The translations under genes and the position numbers were made by a program. Below, in pieces: positions 12,901-24,319 of a DNA stretch of 64,000 bases (within the stretch, counting starts at the first letter, position 1; every line of letters begins with the position of its first letter). The DNA is from Azadirachta indica (taxonomy: Eukaryota; Streptophyta; Magnoliopsida; Sapindales; Meliaceae), in NCBI GenBank assembly GCA_022749755.1, contig CM040450.1, positions 13,786,913 to 13,850,912 of the forward strand. Direction: 5' to 3'. The notes beneath the pieces are model-generated. The model searched no databases. It was not told where the DNA came from and saw nothing but the letters and a program-made list of their open reading frames with translations.

Positions 12901-13985
12901 CTAAGCATAACCCCTAAATTATGGCCCTTTTTAAGGCAAGGGACCCATTAAAATAACCTCATGAAATCATGCAAGAAAGAGAGAGCATAGATGTTGGTTT
13001 TCTTATCTATATAAATTTTTTGCACAAAATCATTGACTATGTCTATGTGAATTCTCTTAATAAAACCAAAGATTAATGTAATTAAGCAAATTAGTAGTAG
13101 TTGGGGGTGTGGGTAGAAATTTTAATTTTAAAAATTAAAAAAATAAAAATAAAAACTTGATGTATGGATGATGGTGGGTTAAATTGAATGCATGGACCCA
13201 CCAAATAATGGAGTGAGATTGATTTGAATCTCAAAAAAAAACTTATCATTAAAGCCTGCATGAGTTCAATAATTGCAATGATCCCAAAAGCATGACAAAT
13301 CTGACCTGTTCACATCCTCTAGATGATCATGTTTTCCATTTTATTTTTTTTTAAATTTTAATTTTAATTTTTTTTTACCATTTTCTCTCTTCTTCTCTTC
13401 TTTAAAGTCTTCCCACGCGCAACGGGACCACCTCCACCTCCATCACCTCCTCATTTTTATTAAAATTAAATTAAAAAAATAAAATTCTCGTTAGGTTTCA
13501 ATCATATCACGTGATAAAAATACAAATATCTCTTAATTTAATTCTCTTTTTCATTTTAATAATACTCACAAAATACAACTTCTTTAAAGTCTCCGAAAAC
13601 ATCTATTAAAAAAGAATCGTAACTCCAATAAATACGAAAATATTGGATAAGATAAGCCTTTATCGTTTTTCTTATACGTCATAATCACTTCTATAATTAA
13701 TCAATTTTAAATTAAATATATACGATATAATTTTAGTAATTTAACACATAGACGATAATAATATATTTGTCTCACTTATAAGACTTTTTTTCCCACTTAT
13801 TTTTATCATTTTCACGCTTCATTAATTTCAAATAATAGAAATAAATTATTAGATAGACATATTGCTTCATTTAAAATAAGACATACATAATAATGTAACA
13901 TATCTATCTTATTTAATTTTTAATAAATATGAATATCGTTTTTACTTAAAAATCTTTTCGAGAAGATTAATTTTCACGTAGAATA

Positions 13986-14056
13986 TTTATTTATTTATTT
14001 ATTTGTTTGTTTGTTTGTTTGTTTCACGGTAGACCTAGACCTAGACCTAGACCTAG
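13986..14056. repeat. Compound repeat (TTTA)n (TTTG)n (GACCTA)4
   Basis: TTTA units grade into TTTG units and, after a short spacer, into four GACCTA hexamers at 14032-14056. The array is a slippage-prone compound microsatellite. Confidence 0.9.
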
Positions 14057-14339
14057 TCTTCGACTCATCGGATACCGAATTCAAGCCTTTTGATCATAGC
14101 TTCGAAAATTGATGATTATACATGAACAACTTAAAAGACACAAAAGAACATTTGACTCTTTAAATTAATACAAAATATAATGACTTTTTTCTTGGAATAG
14201 TAAACTATGGTCTCTTTGTCTGTCTGCCCAGGGCAAACAGTTTTACAATAATATTATAAAGTTGTTGTTTTTCTGGTCAAAATCTCCATTGCTAATGGCC
14301 AATGCTAGCTAAGCTAATCTAATTAATTTTCTGACTTAG

Positions 14340-14343
<4 letters not shown>

Positions 14344-14373
<30 letters not shown>
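14344..14373. repeat. (CT)n microsatellite
   Basis: About fifteen CT units, 1.3 kb before the HD-Zip start. CT/GA tracts are common near plant promoters. Confidence 0.95.
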
Positions 14374-14379
<6 letters not shown>

Positions 14380-15368
14380 TCTTTCTTCTTTCCAATGTTT
14401 TTCGCTGTTCACACATCACGCTTACTAGTGTCAATTGATTAATCAATCAATTAATTAAGTTTTATTTTATTTCCTCCTACCCAATACCCTTTTGCCACTT
14501 GTCAAAAATTATAATCCCATCTGGTTGGTCAGTCAGCGGTCTAAATTCTAATCCAGGGATAGTCATTCCCCTTCAAAATCGTGTCGATTTAAAAAATAAA
14601 AATGGATAATATCATTCGACTCTCTATTTTGTTACTTTTTTATGAATGTTCACATAGTTGTCTTCTTTATGTCAAAAAAGTTCTATCCCCTTTTCGAATG
14701 GCTTGGGGATTTATTTAAGAAAAATGAATAAATTTGTGTCTTCTTTCGCGAAAAGGTATAGATTTAGGGATTCGGATGTTATTATTAGAAAAAAAATGTA
14801 GGAAGGAAACGAAAGAAATAGTACTTACTACAAGTCAAATAATTATGTTTGGTAGGGAAACACATTATGAGAGTAATCACTTTCTCTTATCATGATGATC
14901 ATGATAATAAAACAGTTTTAATGAAGAAAAAATTCAATCTTTAACAAGTTACCCAGATGATCAGAGCCGTTGGATTTAGTTTTCGTTTTGTGATCATATT
15001 ACGATGATGATTATGACGTGGCCCCCGTTTGGTAAGCATAATAATTTAGCAACATTAATGAGCTATTCAAGTAATTATAATTACATATATATATATATAT
15101 GTATATATATAATAATTAACACATTCTGCTGTGGGAAAGTGTTGCCAATTACCTCAAATAATTTAAAAGAGAAAATTAAATATTATTGATCATGTTGTTG
15201 TCCAAGTAATAATAATAATCAAAGCATACCCACATCACAATAATAAAAAATAATTGAATAATTTTGACTTATTAGACAACAGAAAAGCATTTTGTTTTAG
15301 GCAACAAAATCTTTATCAAGAGTACAGAAAACAGAAGCAAAAGCATTGGCAACACATTGATCACTTCC

Positions 15369-15432
15369 CTCTCTCTCTCTCTCTCTCTCTCTCTCGTGTA
15401 TGAACCAGTGTATATTTATATTGATTCACGTG
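15369..15432 (+). promoter_or_regulatory. HD-Zip II proximal promoter: CT tract, TATA-like and G-box
   Basis: A (CT)13 tract at 15369-15395 is followed by a TATA-like GTATATTTATAT near 15409 and a G-box CACGTG at 15427-15432, about 210 bp before the start codon. HD-Zip II genes are known shade and light-regulated genes, and G-boxes are bound by bZIP and bHLH/PIF factors. The link to regulation of this gene is inference. Confidence 0.5.
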
Positions 15433-15638
15433 CGTTTGTCAATCTGGATTTGTCGGTCAATCTTTACTCCCACAAGGCAAAAAATTCAATATAAAGTTGT
15501 GTTAGGATTGTTTTATTGCAGGTTCTAAGATTTTATATTAAAAAAAATTCGGACAGGATTTCGTTTTTTAAGCCTCAGGTTTTCTTTCTTCATCATCCAA
15601 ACCATTTCATTCAAAGTTTCGTTTTTTTCTGAGCAAAA

Positions 15639-17241
15639 ATGGAGCTTGCTTTGAGCTTAGGTGATGCTTCAAAGCCGTTTTCTTCATTTCTTGACCAGTC
15701 TGCGAAGATTTCGGGCAAAGATCTAGGGTTTTGCATGGGGTTGGGAGGTGGGTTTGGTGGGAAATCGGAGGAAAAAGGAGAGAATCGTGAAGAACTTGAT
15801 AGAAGAGTTCCGTCGGATTCACGGTCGCCGGTTCAGCTTGATCTTCTTCCTTTCTCTCCGGTTCCCCGTAATCAGCCTGCGACTCAGCTTCGCTTTCCGT
15901 GGCTGTCGGATAACTGTAATACCCTCTTGCCCTAGTTTATTTTTTGTCATCAGTTTTCTTGTTTGGTTGCTGAGAAATCAAAAGAGAAAATTTATTTTGT
16001 CGAGAAAGGGAAGAAAAAGATTAAACCCACCAGTTATTACATATTTTCGACAACCAAACACGAACTTTGTTAGGGTATTATTTCATTAATTATTTCTCGT
16101 TATACTCGTTCTGATTTCCGCTGCTATGTACAACTTTTGGTTTCAGTGATGTCTGAACCGGGTTCGACAGATGTTCAAGGAAGAGGGTTAGATGTGAACC
16201 GGTTTCCGGTGGCGGTGGGAGAGGAGGTAGAGGATGGGACAACGGCGCTGTCATCTCCAAACAGTACGGTGTCGTCTTTCCAAATGGAGTTTTGCATTAA
16301 AAATGGAAGCAACAGATTATCAAACAAGAGGGATTTGGAAATGGAAACTCATCCGGAGCGAGCGAGTTCAAGAGCGAGTGACGATGAAGAAAACGGGTTA
16401 ACTCGGAAGAAACTAAGACTCTCCAAAGAACAATCTGCTTTTCTTGAAGAAAGCTTCAAAGAACACAATACCCTCAATCCTGTCAGTAATTTATTCTATT
16501 TATCTATTTATTTTCCTATTTAAGAATGTAATTAATTAGTAATTTAAGTAATTTTAAAATTGCAGAAACAAAAACTTGCTTTGGCAAAACAGTTGAATCT
16601 TCGTCCTCGCCAAGTAGAAGTCTGGTTTCAGAACCGCAGAGCCAGGTATATATTTATTCTATTAATATTACATAAATTTTTCCTTATTTTAAAATAAATT
16701 TTAGAAAAAAATAAATAATATTATAGCACTGTTGGATATATCATCTACATTTAGATTAAGAGATTTTTATGCTATGGTTAATTTTGAATAATATTATATT
16801 TATTTGAATTAATTATATTAATTGATAATGGTGATAAATGTTGAGAGTAAATTAAAGTTTGAATTTAATTTTGGAAAAATGAATTTATATAATTGCAGGA
16901 CAAAGCTGAAGCAGACAGAAGTAGATTGTGAGTATTTAAAGAGATGTTGTGAGACACTGACAGAAGAGAACAGGAGACTACAGAAGGAACTTCAAGAATT
17001 AAGAGCTTTGAAAACTTCTCAACCCTTTTACATGCAACTTCCGGCCACCACTCTTACTATGTGTCCATCTTGTGAGCGCGTCGCCACCACCACCTCCTCC
17101 TCCTGCCCCACCGGGACTGCGACGGCTCCACCCGCCAGCGGCAACAGTAACAATAACCCCTCTGTTTCATTACAATTGGCGACCAAGCCTAGATTGTTCC
17201 CATTTTCTCAAGCGCCACAAGCTTCTAAATCTGCTTCATGA
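15639..17241 (+). CDS. HAT14: HD-Zip class II transcription factor, HAT14-like
   Basis: A nuclear DNA-binding protein of about 344 aa. Exons are 15639-15915, 16147-16481, 16566-16645 and 16899-17241; all borders are GT-AG and all phases agree. The N terminus [14 protein letters not shown] and the block [16 protein letters not shown] followed by QLRFPW are HD-Zip II N-terminal signatures and include LxLxL repressor motifs. The homeodomain spans about residues 176-236, ending in helix 3 [16 protein letters not shown]. Leucines 244, 251, 258 and 265 form the adjoining zipper. The class II redox motif CPSCE is at 286-290. Exon 3 (80 bp) carries the end of helix 2 and helix 3, and its 3' border splits an Arg codon. 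Length and both termini fit Arabidopsis HAT14 (336 aa by memory), and the TBR-like neighbour fits that locus. Family members repress transcription through sites of the CAATNATTG type. Confidence 0.93.
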
Positions 17242-19660
17242 AAACAGAAAACTAAAAAACATATATATTGAATATGTACTCCCTTTGCTCCATTTGTAAA
17301 TTTTTTGGGTTTGGATTAAATTAATATTGTTTTATATTTTTTTTTAAATTTATTTATAGTGGTATTAGATTTGTGATATGGAGAAGGGAAAGATTGTAAT
17401 AGTTGATATATATTTTGGTTGACTGACAAGTTGATGAGAAAATAGAAGAAATTATATTTTTATTTTTATTTTTATTTTTGGTTTTGGTTTTGGTTTTGGT
17501 TTTGGTTTTAACAGATTGATATAAATTATCACGTGAATTTCTGAACATATTAATAAATATTGTTTATGTTAACTGTGTATTATTACTAGCTCGTTGTTAT
17601 TTATTTGTTTCTATTTTGATTCTAACGTGGGATATTAGATAATTTGATTTCAGTCTCAAACAGGAATTGAAATAATGTAATTTAGGGTTGCCGGTGTGAC
17701 AATCAGTTGGGTTCAAGAAAGGATCATAATGCTGTTTAGTTGATTAATCAATTTAATTAATTGCTATTTAAAACGATAGTTCAACTACCAAATTCAAATC
17801 TCATCCCATGATTTATATTAATGTTGTGATTATTATTAGTTTACCAATCGAAAAAGACACTAAATAAAACAAAATTATGGATTGCAATATCCTCTTTTTT
17901 GTTAAAATGTCTAGCTTTACAATAATTCTATTGGTTAAAAGGATTTTTTATTTATTAATTATATTACAATTATCCTCCATAATACAAGTAAACTATTATA
18001 ATCACTAATATATATGGTTGAACGATAGGCCCAAGGGTTACTTACTTTAGAAATGTCATATTTTATGGACAAATTAAGATAATGATTTTGTAATTAAGAG
18101 CAAATTATGCATAGTTAAGTATTGTAATATTACGTTGTCATATCTGCTACATGTTATTGAGAGAGAGTAACCAGTTAAAAACTAACCCTAATTTTGTACA
18201 CTTACGCTTTTGTTTTATATTTGACATTTATTAATTTTATTTCATTATAATTGTGGGTTAAAGTCAGAATACATCACTTTTAAACATAATATAAATTTAA
18301 AGTTTTGAGTTAAAGTATAAGACACGTTAATTTTATTTCATAATAATTAAATTCAAAGTCAGTAACATGTGAATCTCAAATATATCTTAAAACTAAAGTT
18401 ATAAACTAAGAGTAGAGAAAACACTATTATGCTTAACATTTATACTATTTAATACTTTTCTTTTTAGCAGTTTTTTTAAAAAATAATTATTTTTTGGCTA
18501 ACAATTATCAAAAGTAGTTATATTATATTTTTAGTATTAAATTAAGTGCTTGAGTTCGTAATTGAAATAGTATTTTAGTATTAATAAAAATTACTAAATG
18601 GACATTATAATATTTTTTAAATTAAATAACATATAAATTAATAACATTTTTCTTATTAAATAATAAATAAAATTAATACCTATACATTAGTATTTCTAAT
18701 AAAAATAAATATGTTGACAAATAAAATTTATGAATATTTTTAATTTAATAATTTCAAAAGATAAGCAATTAAAAAAGAAATATAACAAAATTAGGATAAG
18801 GATTGAAATTTTTAAAGTTACTTAAAAGAATGTAAAAAATGATAAAATTTTTTCATAAAATTTGGGTAAAATTTTTAAAGTTTATTGATAATATTTTAGG
18901 GTGTTACCCATTTAAATACTTTAATTACTAATTTCATAAAAGTAACTTATTAAGTGTTAATTCAAAAGTCACTTTAAACACTAAATTCACTTGAATAAGT
19001 AATTTTTACTAAAATTATCAAACATATCGATAATCATTTTTGAAATGCTAATTAGCATTGTCAAACGGACCTTGAAGCATTAAGTTGTAGGTAAATGAAC
19101 TTTATTGGTTTGTCAAAATTACCCTTAAAGAAATACATCAATCTATCTATGATGTGGTGGATAATATTATTCTATCACAAAACTCATAAGCAATAAACCC
19201 ATTAAGCCCAATTTACTATTACATTTTTGGGCCTCGAAGTAGTTCTTAACTTCGCAAGTTGCTAGGTGCACCACAATAATTTTAGGTACACCCATTTTAA
19301 ACAAAAGTTGTAAGATGAAACCCTAGGTGACACATGTTAGAATTGGGTTTGTAACAACTCCCTAATTCAACAATATTTCTTAATTTAGTACTTCTCTCAC
19401 ACTATTTAGTATTGTCAAATTGTAATGATAAAAATTCAATATTAAAATTGTTATTTTAATAGAAATATGAGACTTATTTATTACAAATAGACAAATTATA
19501 TCGCTATTTTTTAATATTAAAATTACAATTTATTACATCTGTTCACAAGATTCTAAGAAACCTACTCTCATATCACAGAATATCTACCTTCAAATTGATT
19601 GAAAATATTCCTAAAGACTAGTCTTTAGAAAAATTGAATTCAAACTTTCTTTTAGGAGAC
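17242..19660. other. Intergenic DNA between HD-Zip II and TBR-like genes, left part
   Basis: HD-Zip 3' UTR, a compound microsatellite, then AT-rich DNA. At about 19055-19070, GTCAAACGGACC resembles the right end of a MITE like the one at 2.56-2.98 kb, but no matching left end was found. No coding signal. Confidence 0.55.
17456..17509. repeat. (TTTTTA)n / (TTTTGG)n compound microsatellite
   Basis: Several TTTTTA units switch abruptly to about five TTTTGG units, about 215 bp past the HD-Zip stop, probably in or just after its 3' UTR. Confidence 0.9.
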
Positions 19661-19664
19661 TTTA

Positions 19665-19680
19665 ATATACCACAAGGTAT

Positions 19681-19716
<36 letters not shown>

Positions 19717-19742
19717 GTAAAAGATAAACATTCATATACCAC
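19665..19742. repeat. Poly(T) insert flanked by 9-bp direct repeats
   Basis: A run of 33 T (19683-19715) sits in a roughly 60-bp segment bounded by two copies of ATATACCAC at 19665-19673 and 19734-19742. The layout resembles a target-site duplication around a tiny poly(A)-tailed retroposed fragment on the minus strand. A chance 9-mer in AT-rich DNA is possible. Confidence 0.55.
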
Positions 19743-20983
19743 GATGTTACATATTATTAAATTTTAATACACCAATTTTCTTTCGTGTTGTTTTGTTGAA
19801 TAATTAATTAGAGTAGTTTTTCACCTGAATGTTTCAAGTTATTCATGAGTAAAGTTTATTTAATTATATTTTCACATTAAATTTATTTCTATTTAAAAGA
19901 GCAGACATTTATGACTAAAACTGAAAATTATTTCTTTTTTAATAACACATACAAGAAGAAACAAGCCTTTACTTTCTTATTTCTTAATAAAATGCTCTCA
20001 TCTCAATTCTCATGTTCTAGAAGTTGAATTTTAATGAAAAAATGAAAACACATACATTTGACAACTATTATTCATCAAAAATTCATCCAATTTATTAATT
20101 AAAGATTTTATTTTCAACTATGAATTAGTCAAAAAAAAAAAAAATACAACACATCAATTTTATACTTAATCAAAGACGCTATAATACTTTGTATAATGTT
20201 TGGTTAAAGTATTTATAGTCATAAATGAAGCTCTCATCTCATGATTGTAACATGACGATCACTAACACAACATTAAGATATTGCCGACAAATCAATATTA
20301 ATTCAAACATATGTATCTTCTTTTTAATATTTATTTTTAAAATATTAGATCTTTATGTCTAACATGTCATGTGACCCAAATGGAAAAAAAAAGACCGAAA
20401 TGTAAGCCTAAAACAATATTTTAATACATATTTTACTAATCAAAAGCAGCAATTTGCGGACCAAATTCAAACAACATTGACAATACTTTCAACATCAAAG
20501 CAAATGACATCAAGAAATTAAACAATAGAAAACTATATTATATAGCCAAAGGATAAGGAAGATGATTATTAACTCAATATTTTATTCAAAATTTAAAGTA
20601 ATAAATAGCTAAATAATTAAGAGATTTACAAAAAAGACACAAGAGGGATTGGATTTTGATTGCATAATTTCACAATCAAATGAAATCAATCCCCCTTCTA
20701 ATTTCACATCTTATCATTTTCTTCTTCCAAGCATACAAACAAATATTGACTGCTACAATAACAATCTCTCTCTCCCAAGAATATCTCCTTTTTTTCTGTG
20801 ATATCATTTCTTTTTCTCATGATATATAGGGAAAAAAAAAACTTACTTTCGCAGATTTTTTCCGTTTTTTGTTCCTAAATTTCAAGAAACGATGCAAAAA
20901 AGAACTATATGGCATATGTGTGACTGAATTCTACTGTGCATTTCATCCAAGATTGATATCTATAAGTTTTGGTGATTGAATTT
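19743..20983. other. Intergenic DNA, 3' side of the TBR-like gene
   Basis: AT-rich with no open frame. Bases 20641-20700 form an imperfect inverted repeat, reported as a finding. The last 200-300 bases are presumably the TBR-like 3' UTR on the minus strand. Confidence 0.55.
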
Positions 20984-23834
20984 TTACCTATATCTCTTCT
21001 GATTTTGATGTTGTATCATCTTGTTCTGCTTTATCAGAAGCTCAGCATAGAAAAGTTCATTCCATGCATCCGGAACACCGGGAAGGCACCAATGACTGCA
21101 GTCCTGGAACCTCAATGGCGATCTCCTTTCTTCATTGGATAAGTTTTGCTTCCTGTAAATTGACGGGTGACCATCTTTCCGGAAATCAGTCAATCTTGTA
21201 ATGTTAAGATATGTGACATGAGTTTTCATCCCTTTGAGCACCGACTCTAATACTTTCATCTTCGGAGGATATGGTTTCAGATATGTCTCGTTCTTGATCG
21301 GCTCAGTTTCGCTATCACATGCCCCGCCTGAATTCCACTGTCCCCCGCTGCATAAGGACAAAAATGTCATTTAAAGAATCATTAGAAAACTATTATTCTG
21401 GGTTACAAGCTTCAAGATGCCGAGCTCCAAAAACAATACAATAAGAAATAATAGGCATATCCATATGGCAACAACTAATGTCTTTTGCTAAACTTTAAAT
21501 TAAAATAGTAATAGGAATCAGGAAATCTCTAATGCTCCAACGTTAGCTAACAAACGCGAAAGTATAATGAAAGCTTATAGTTTACTGACCATTTACCTAA
21601 AATGGGAGGCGGAATAACCCCGGAAAAAGACCATTGACTTCGTTGGATTAACATTCGCATCAACCCATCTCGCCCATGTTGTTAAAGCCTTTCGAAAAGC
21701 TTCAAGAACATTCAATTCACCGTATACGTGGCTACCTTCTTGGTAATAATCTTTCCTGCAAATTTTCCATCATCATTTTAGTTTCTGCTAATCTATTATT
21801 GGATTATGATATAATTTCTATTCTATTCAAGAAAACAAACGACGGTATATGAACATTACCCTTTAGAGGTTTTCTCATGCGTCCACCAGTGTCCAGTATT
21901 GAAGATAATAATATCTGCAGTTTTGTAGTTATCAGATGATCTTCCTACTAAATCAAGCCGGAGTGTCTCCTTCTTTGATCCGTTTTTGTCCGGCATTTCC
22001 CATTCTTGGACTAAGAAGGGAGATACAAAGAACTCCACGGAGAAGTTATAATCCTATCCACCAAAAGCAATTTAACTAAATTATGGAAATATCAACCAAA
22101 TACAACAGCAGAAAAGTTATGCAATTGATCAATCCAATTACTTTGAATATAAACGAGTATGAAGATTCTCCACGAAAGTGATATCTTCCATGAGCTTCGA
22201 AAACCTTGCTCGGATCTTTTGCGGAGCTTCTCAAGATGCAAACCAGAGATTCCCACATATTCCTATTCAAGGAATCGCCAACAAAGACAAGCCTTTTTCC
22301 TCTTAACAATTCCAACATATGAACCCCATTCAACCTAGAATAACAATTCATTAAAACCACTATCAGTACAAAGAAACCTAATTAATCAATGCATTGATTT
22401 CACAATTAATAATTGAACACGAAAACCAGATGAAGCCATTAAATTGATATAAATTTCTTATGGACACAACCCAACAACCCAAATTGATCAAACAACACTA
22501 AATTTCTAGTGATCAAAACCTAAAAATCAATAAAAATAAAACTAAAAAGTATGACTAAAATGAGCATACCTTGGCAAACTACAGCCTTTTGGCTTCCACT
22601 TCATTTTCTGAAAATCTTTGTCAGGTCTACCATTGAGAACACAACTAAATTGCTCATCAATGAACGAACAGGCTCCTGGTTTATACAGCGGATACGAATC
22701 ATCGTGAATCCATTCTCCATCAAACAAATCACACTTCATCAAATTCTCCATCAGACTCTCAATCCCCTGCTTCACTACCACCTCTGAATTTGTCCCATTG
22801 CTCTGTTTTTTCCCATCTTTCTGATTCCCTGAATTACTCCCATTGCTCTGCTTGTTCCCGTCGTTCTGATTCCCTGAATTACTCACATTGCTCTGTTTCT
22901 TCCCGTCGTTCTGATTCCCTGAATTACTCCCATTGCTCTGCTTGTTCCCGTCGTTCTGATTCCCTGAATTACTCGCATTGCTCTGTTTCTTCCCATCGCT
23001 CTGATTCCCTGAATTACTCCCATTTATCTGTTTGTTCCCGTCGTTCTGATTCCCTGAATTACTCGCATTGCTCTGTTTCTTCCCATCGTTCTGATTCCCT
23101 GAATTAGTGCCACTGCTCTGTTTCTTCGACAGTGAAGCCGTCTGATTCGATAACACTCCCTTCTCTGCCCCAACTTTTACTCCTTTTCCATTATTTTCCT
23201 TAGCCAATGAAGAATAATTCGTGCTTTGATTGGCAGGTACTGGAGCTTTTGGTGTATCAACTTTAGCAGTCTGATTTGCCTTCAAAGTTTGGGCTTTACT
23301 AGAATTCTCTGTACTTTGAGTTTGGTTTCTCACACTGGATGATCCTTTTTTGGCAATTGCGGTTTTATTTGAATGCAAAACTGCAACTTTATCAGAATTC
23401 TCTGTACTTTGAGTAGCATTTTTTGTACTGGGTGCAACTTGGTTTACAGAAGGAGACTGAGAAACAGTGTTAGGAGATCTGGTGGCGTTAAATTGCACAG
23501 GCGAAGAGGGATGAGAAGAGGAGTTAATCGGATGAAAGTAAGAGAAAATAGAAGAGAACTGAGATCTGTAAGAGCTATCGGATGCAGCAGAAGACGAAGA
23601 AGACGAAGAAGACGAAGGGACAGAACTAGAACTGAAGATATTGGTGAACCAAAGAGGGGAAGAAGTAGAGTTAGAAGGACTAAAAGCAAGGAAAACAGTG
23701 AAAGCGACGAAAACAAACATAAACCCATATGCAAAAGCAACAGTTCTTCTCGTTCTGAAGATACTGTAAAAGCTTTTGAACTCAGTCACCAGCTTTCCTC
23801 CATTGAAACTCAGCTGCTTCGCCGCATCCGCCAT
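20984..23834 (-). CDS. TBR: TRICHOME BIREFRINGENCE-like putative polysaccharide O-acetyltransferase
   Basis: A type II Golgi membrane protein of about 724 aa. Minus-strand exons in coding order are 23834-22570, 22334-22142, 22053-21860, 21755-21597 and 21347-20984; all are GT-AG with consistent phases. A signal anchor, [19 protein letters not shown], lies near residues 33-53. A long Ser/Asn-rich lumenal stem holds a coding minisatellite (residues 241-344). The PMR5N-type Cys-rich domain starts at KCDLFDGEW (367). The PC-esterase domain has the GDS motif FVGDSLNRN (Ser443) and the DxxH motif [12 protein letters not shown] (Asp686, His689). The family esterifies wall polysaccharides such as pectin and xylan with acetyl groups. 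TBR itself is known for trichome cellulose and pectin phenotypes. Assignment to TBR rather than another long-stem TBL rests on the N terminus and on position beside HAT14. The stem is longer than in Arabidopsis TBR (608 aa by memory), and the repeat accounts for much of the excess. Confidence 0.92.
22803..23114 (-). repeat. 45-bp coding minisatellite in the TBR-like stem
   Basis: About seven tandem 45-bp units, each encoding a 15-residue block of the form [15 protein letters not shown]. The G-x-KQ position alternates K and N from unit to unit, so the true period is 90 bp. Most units begin with an Asn-x-Ser/Thr sequon. The frame is kept throughout, as expected for an in-frame array with unit-length copy-number change. 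Confidence 0.95.
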
Positions 23835-24202
23835 GATGAATGACGCGATTCTTCCTCTTTTTCCTCAGTTTTTTTTTTTCCCGGAAACCAAACGGAAAAC
23901 GCTGCTGAAAGAGAAAACGGAGAAGTTTAATGTAAATGTAAGTGTTGAAAGAGAGAGAAAGAGAGAAAGTTGCCTGTCAAAAAGAGGACTCCTGTGTGAG
24001 AGAGAAAGAAGAGGAAGGAGAAACTCGGAAACAAATGATATGATGTCGTTTTTGTATTGCTATTAAGGAAGTGGCAGATCTAGTTAAAAGTGTTCTATAC
24101 GTTTGGCCTTTATTTTCTAGACAATAACGAAACTGCCACTGCGGTCTGCAATCAATCGCATCTGAGTGACCGTTCGGGAATTTGAGAGAGAGCCACCGCT
24201 CT

Positions 24203-24212
24203 GGCACGTGCC
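24203..24212. promoter_or_regulatory. Palindromic G-box upstream of the TBR-like gene
   Basis: GGCACGTGCC is a perfect 10-bp palindrome with a CACGTG core, 370 bp upstream of the minus-strand start codon at 23834, in a GC-richer patch (24120-24310) that is probably the promoter. Binding by bZIP or bHLH factors is inferred. Confidence 0.5.
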
Positions 24213-24319
24213 GTTAGTAAGACGTGGTTTCAATTTTCATCACGTACCCCAAACGCACCGCCCAATTCCATACGGTAGCCCCTCTGGCAATCGCCGGATG
24301 TGGGAGCTGAATTTTTTTA

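Larger units (their letters stand above)
9956..15360. other. Gene-poor region upstream of the HD-Zip gene
   Basis: No coding exon is supportable here. Structured patches: a TATA-like ATATAAAAGG near 10029 followed by a CA-rich stretch but no frame; AAT and ATC short repeats near 11280, 11890 and 12030; AAACCCTAAC (telobox-like) near 12018 followed by pyrimidine-rich DNA; and microsatellites near 14.0 and 14.35 kb. The pyrimidine-rich patches look like promoter or leader DNA without an attached gene. An unannotated non-coding transcript is possible but not shown. Confidence 0.5.

Noticed and set aside
16822..16898. Upstream extension of the frame containing HD-Zip exon 4
   Set aside because: This is the AT-rich end of intron 3. 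Phase and the homeodomain sequence require the exon to start at 16899.
19055..19070. GTCAAACGGACC as the right end of a third MITE
   Set aside because: No matching left terminus or target-site duplication was found upstream; the terminal motif alone is too short.
22790..23107. Open frame of 105 codons on the plus strand with a repeated Arg/Ser/Leu block
   Set aside because: It is the antisense shadow of the 45-bp coding minisatellite in the TBR-like gene. The minus-strand frame continues into conserved domains and this one does not.
22803..23114. Regular repeats that could suggest a CRISPR array
   Set aside because: Units are directly adjacent with no unique spacers, lie inside a plant exon and keep the reading frame.
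23373..23843. Arg-rich plus-strand frame of 156 codons
   Set aside because: Antisense to the Ser-rich and Glu-poor N-terminal part of the TBR-like exon 1; low complexity with no domain.
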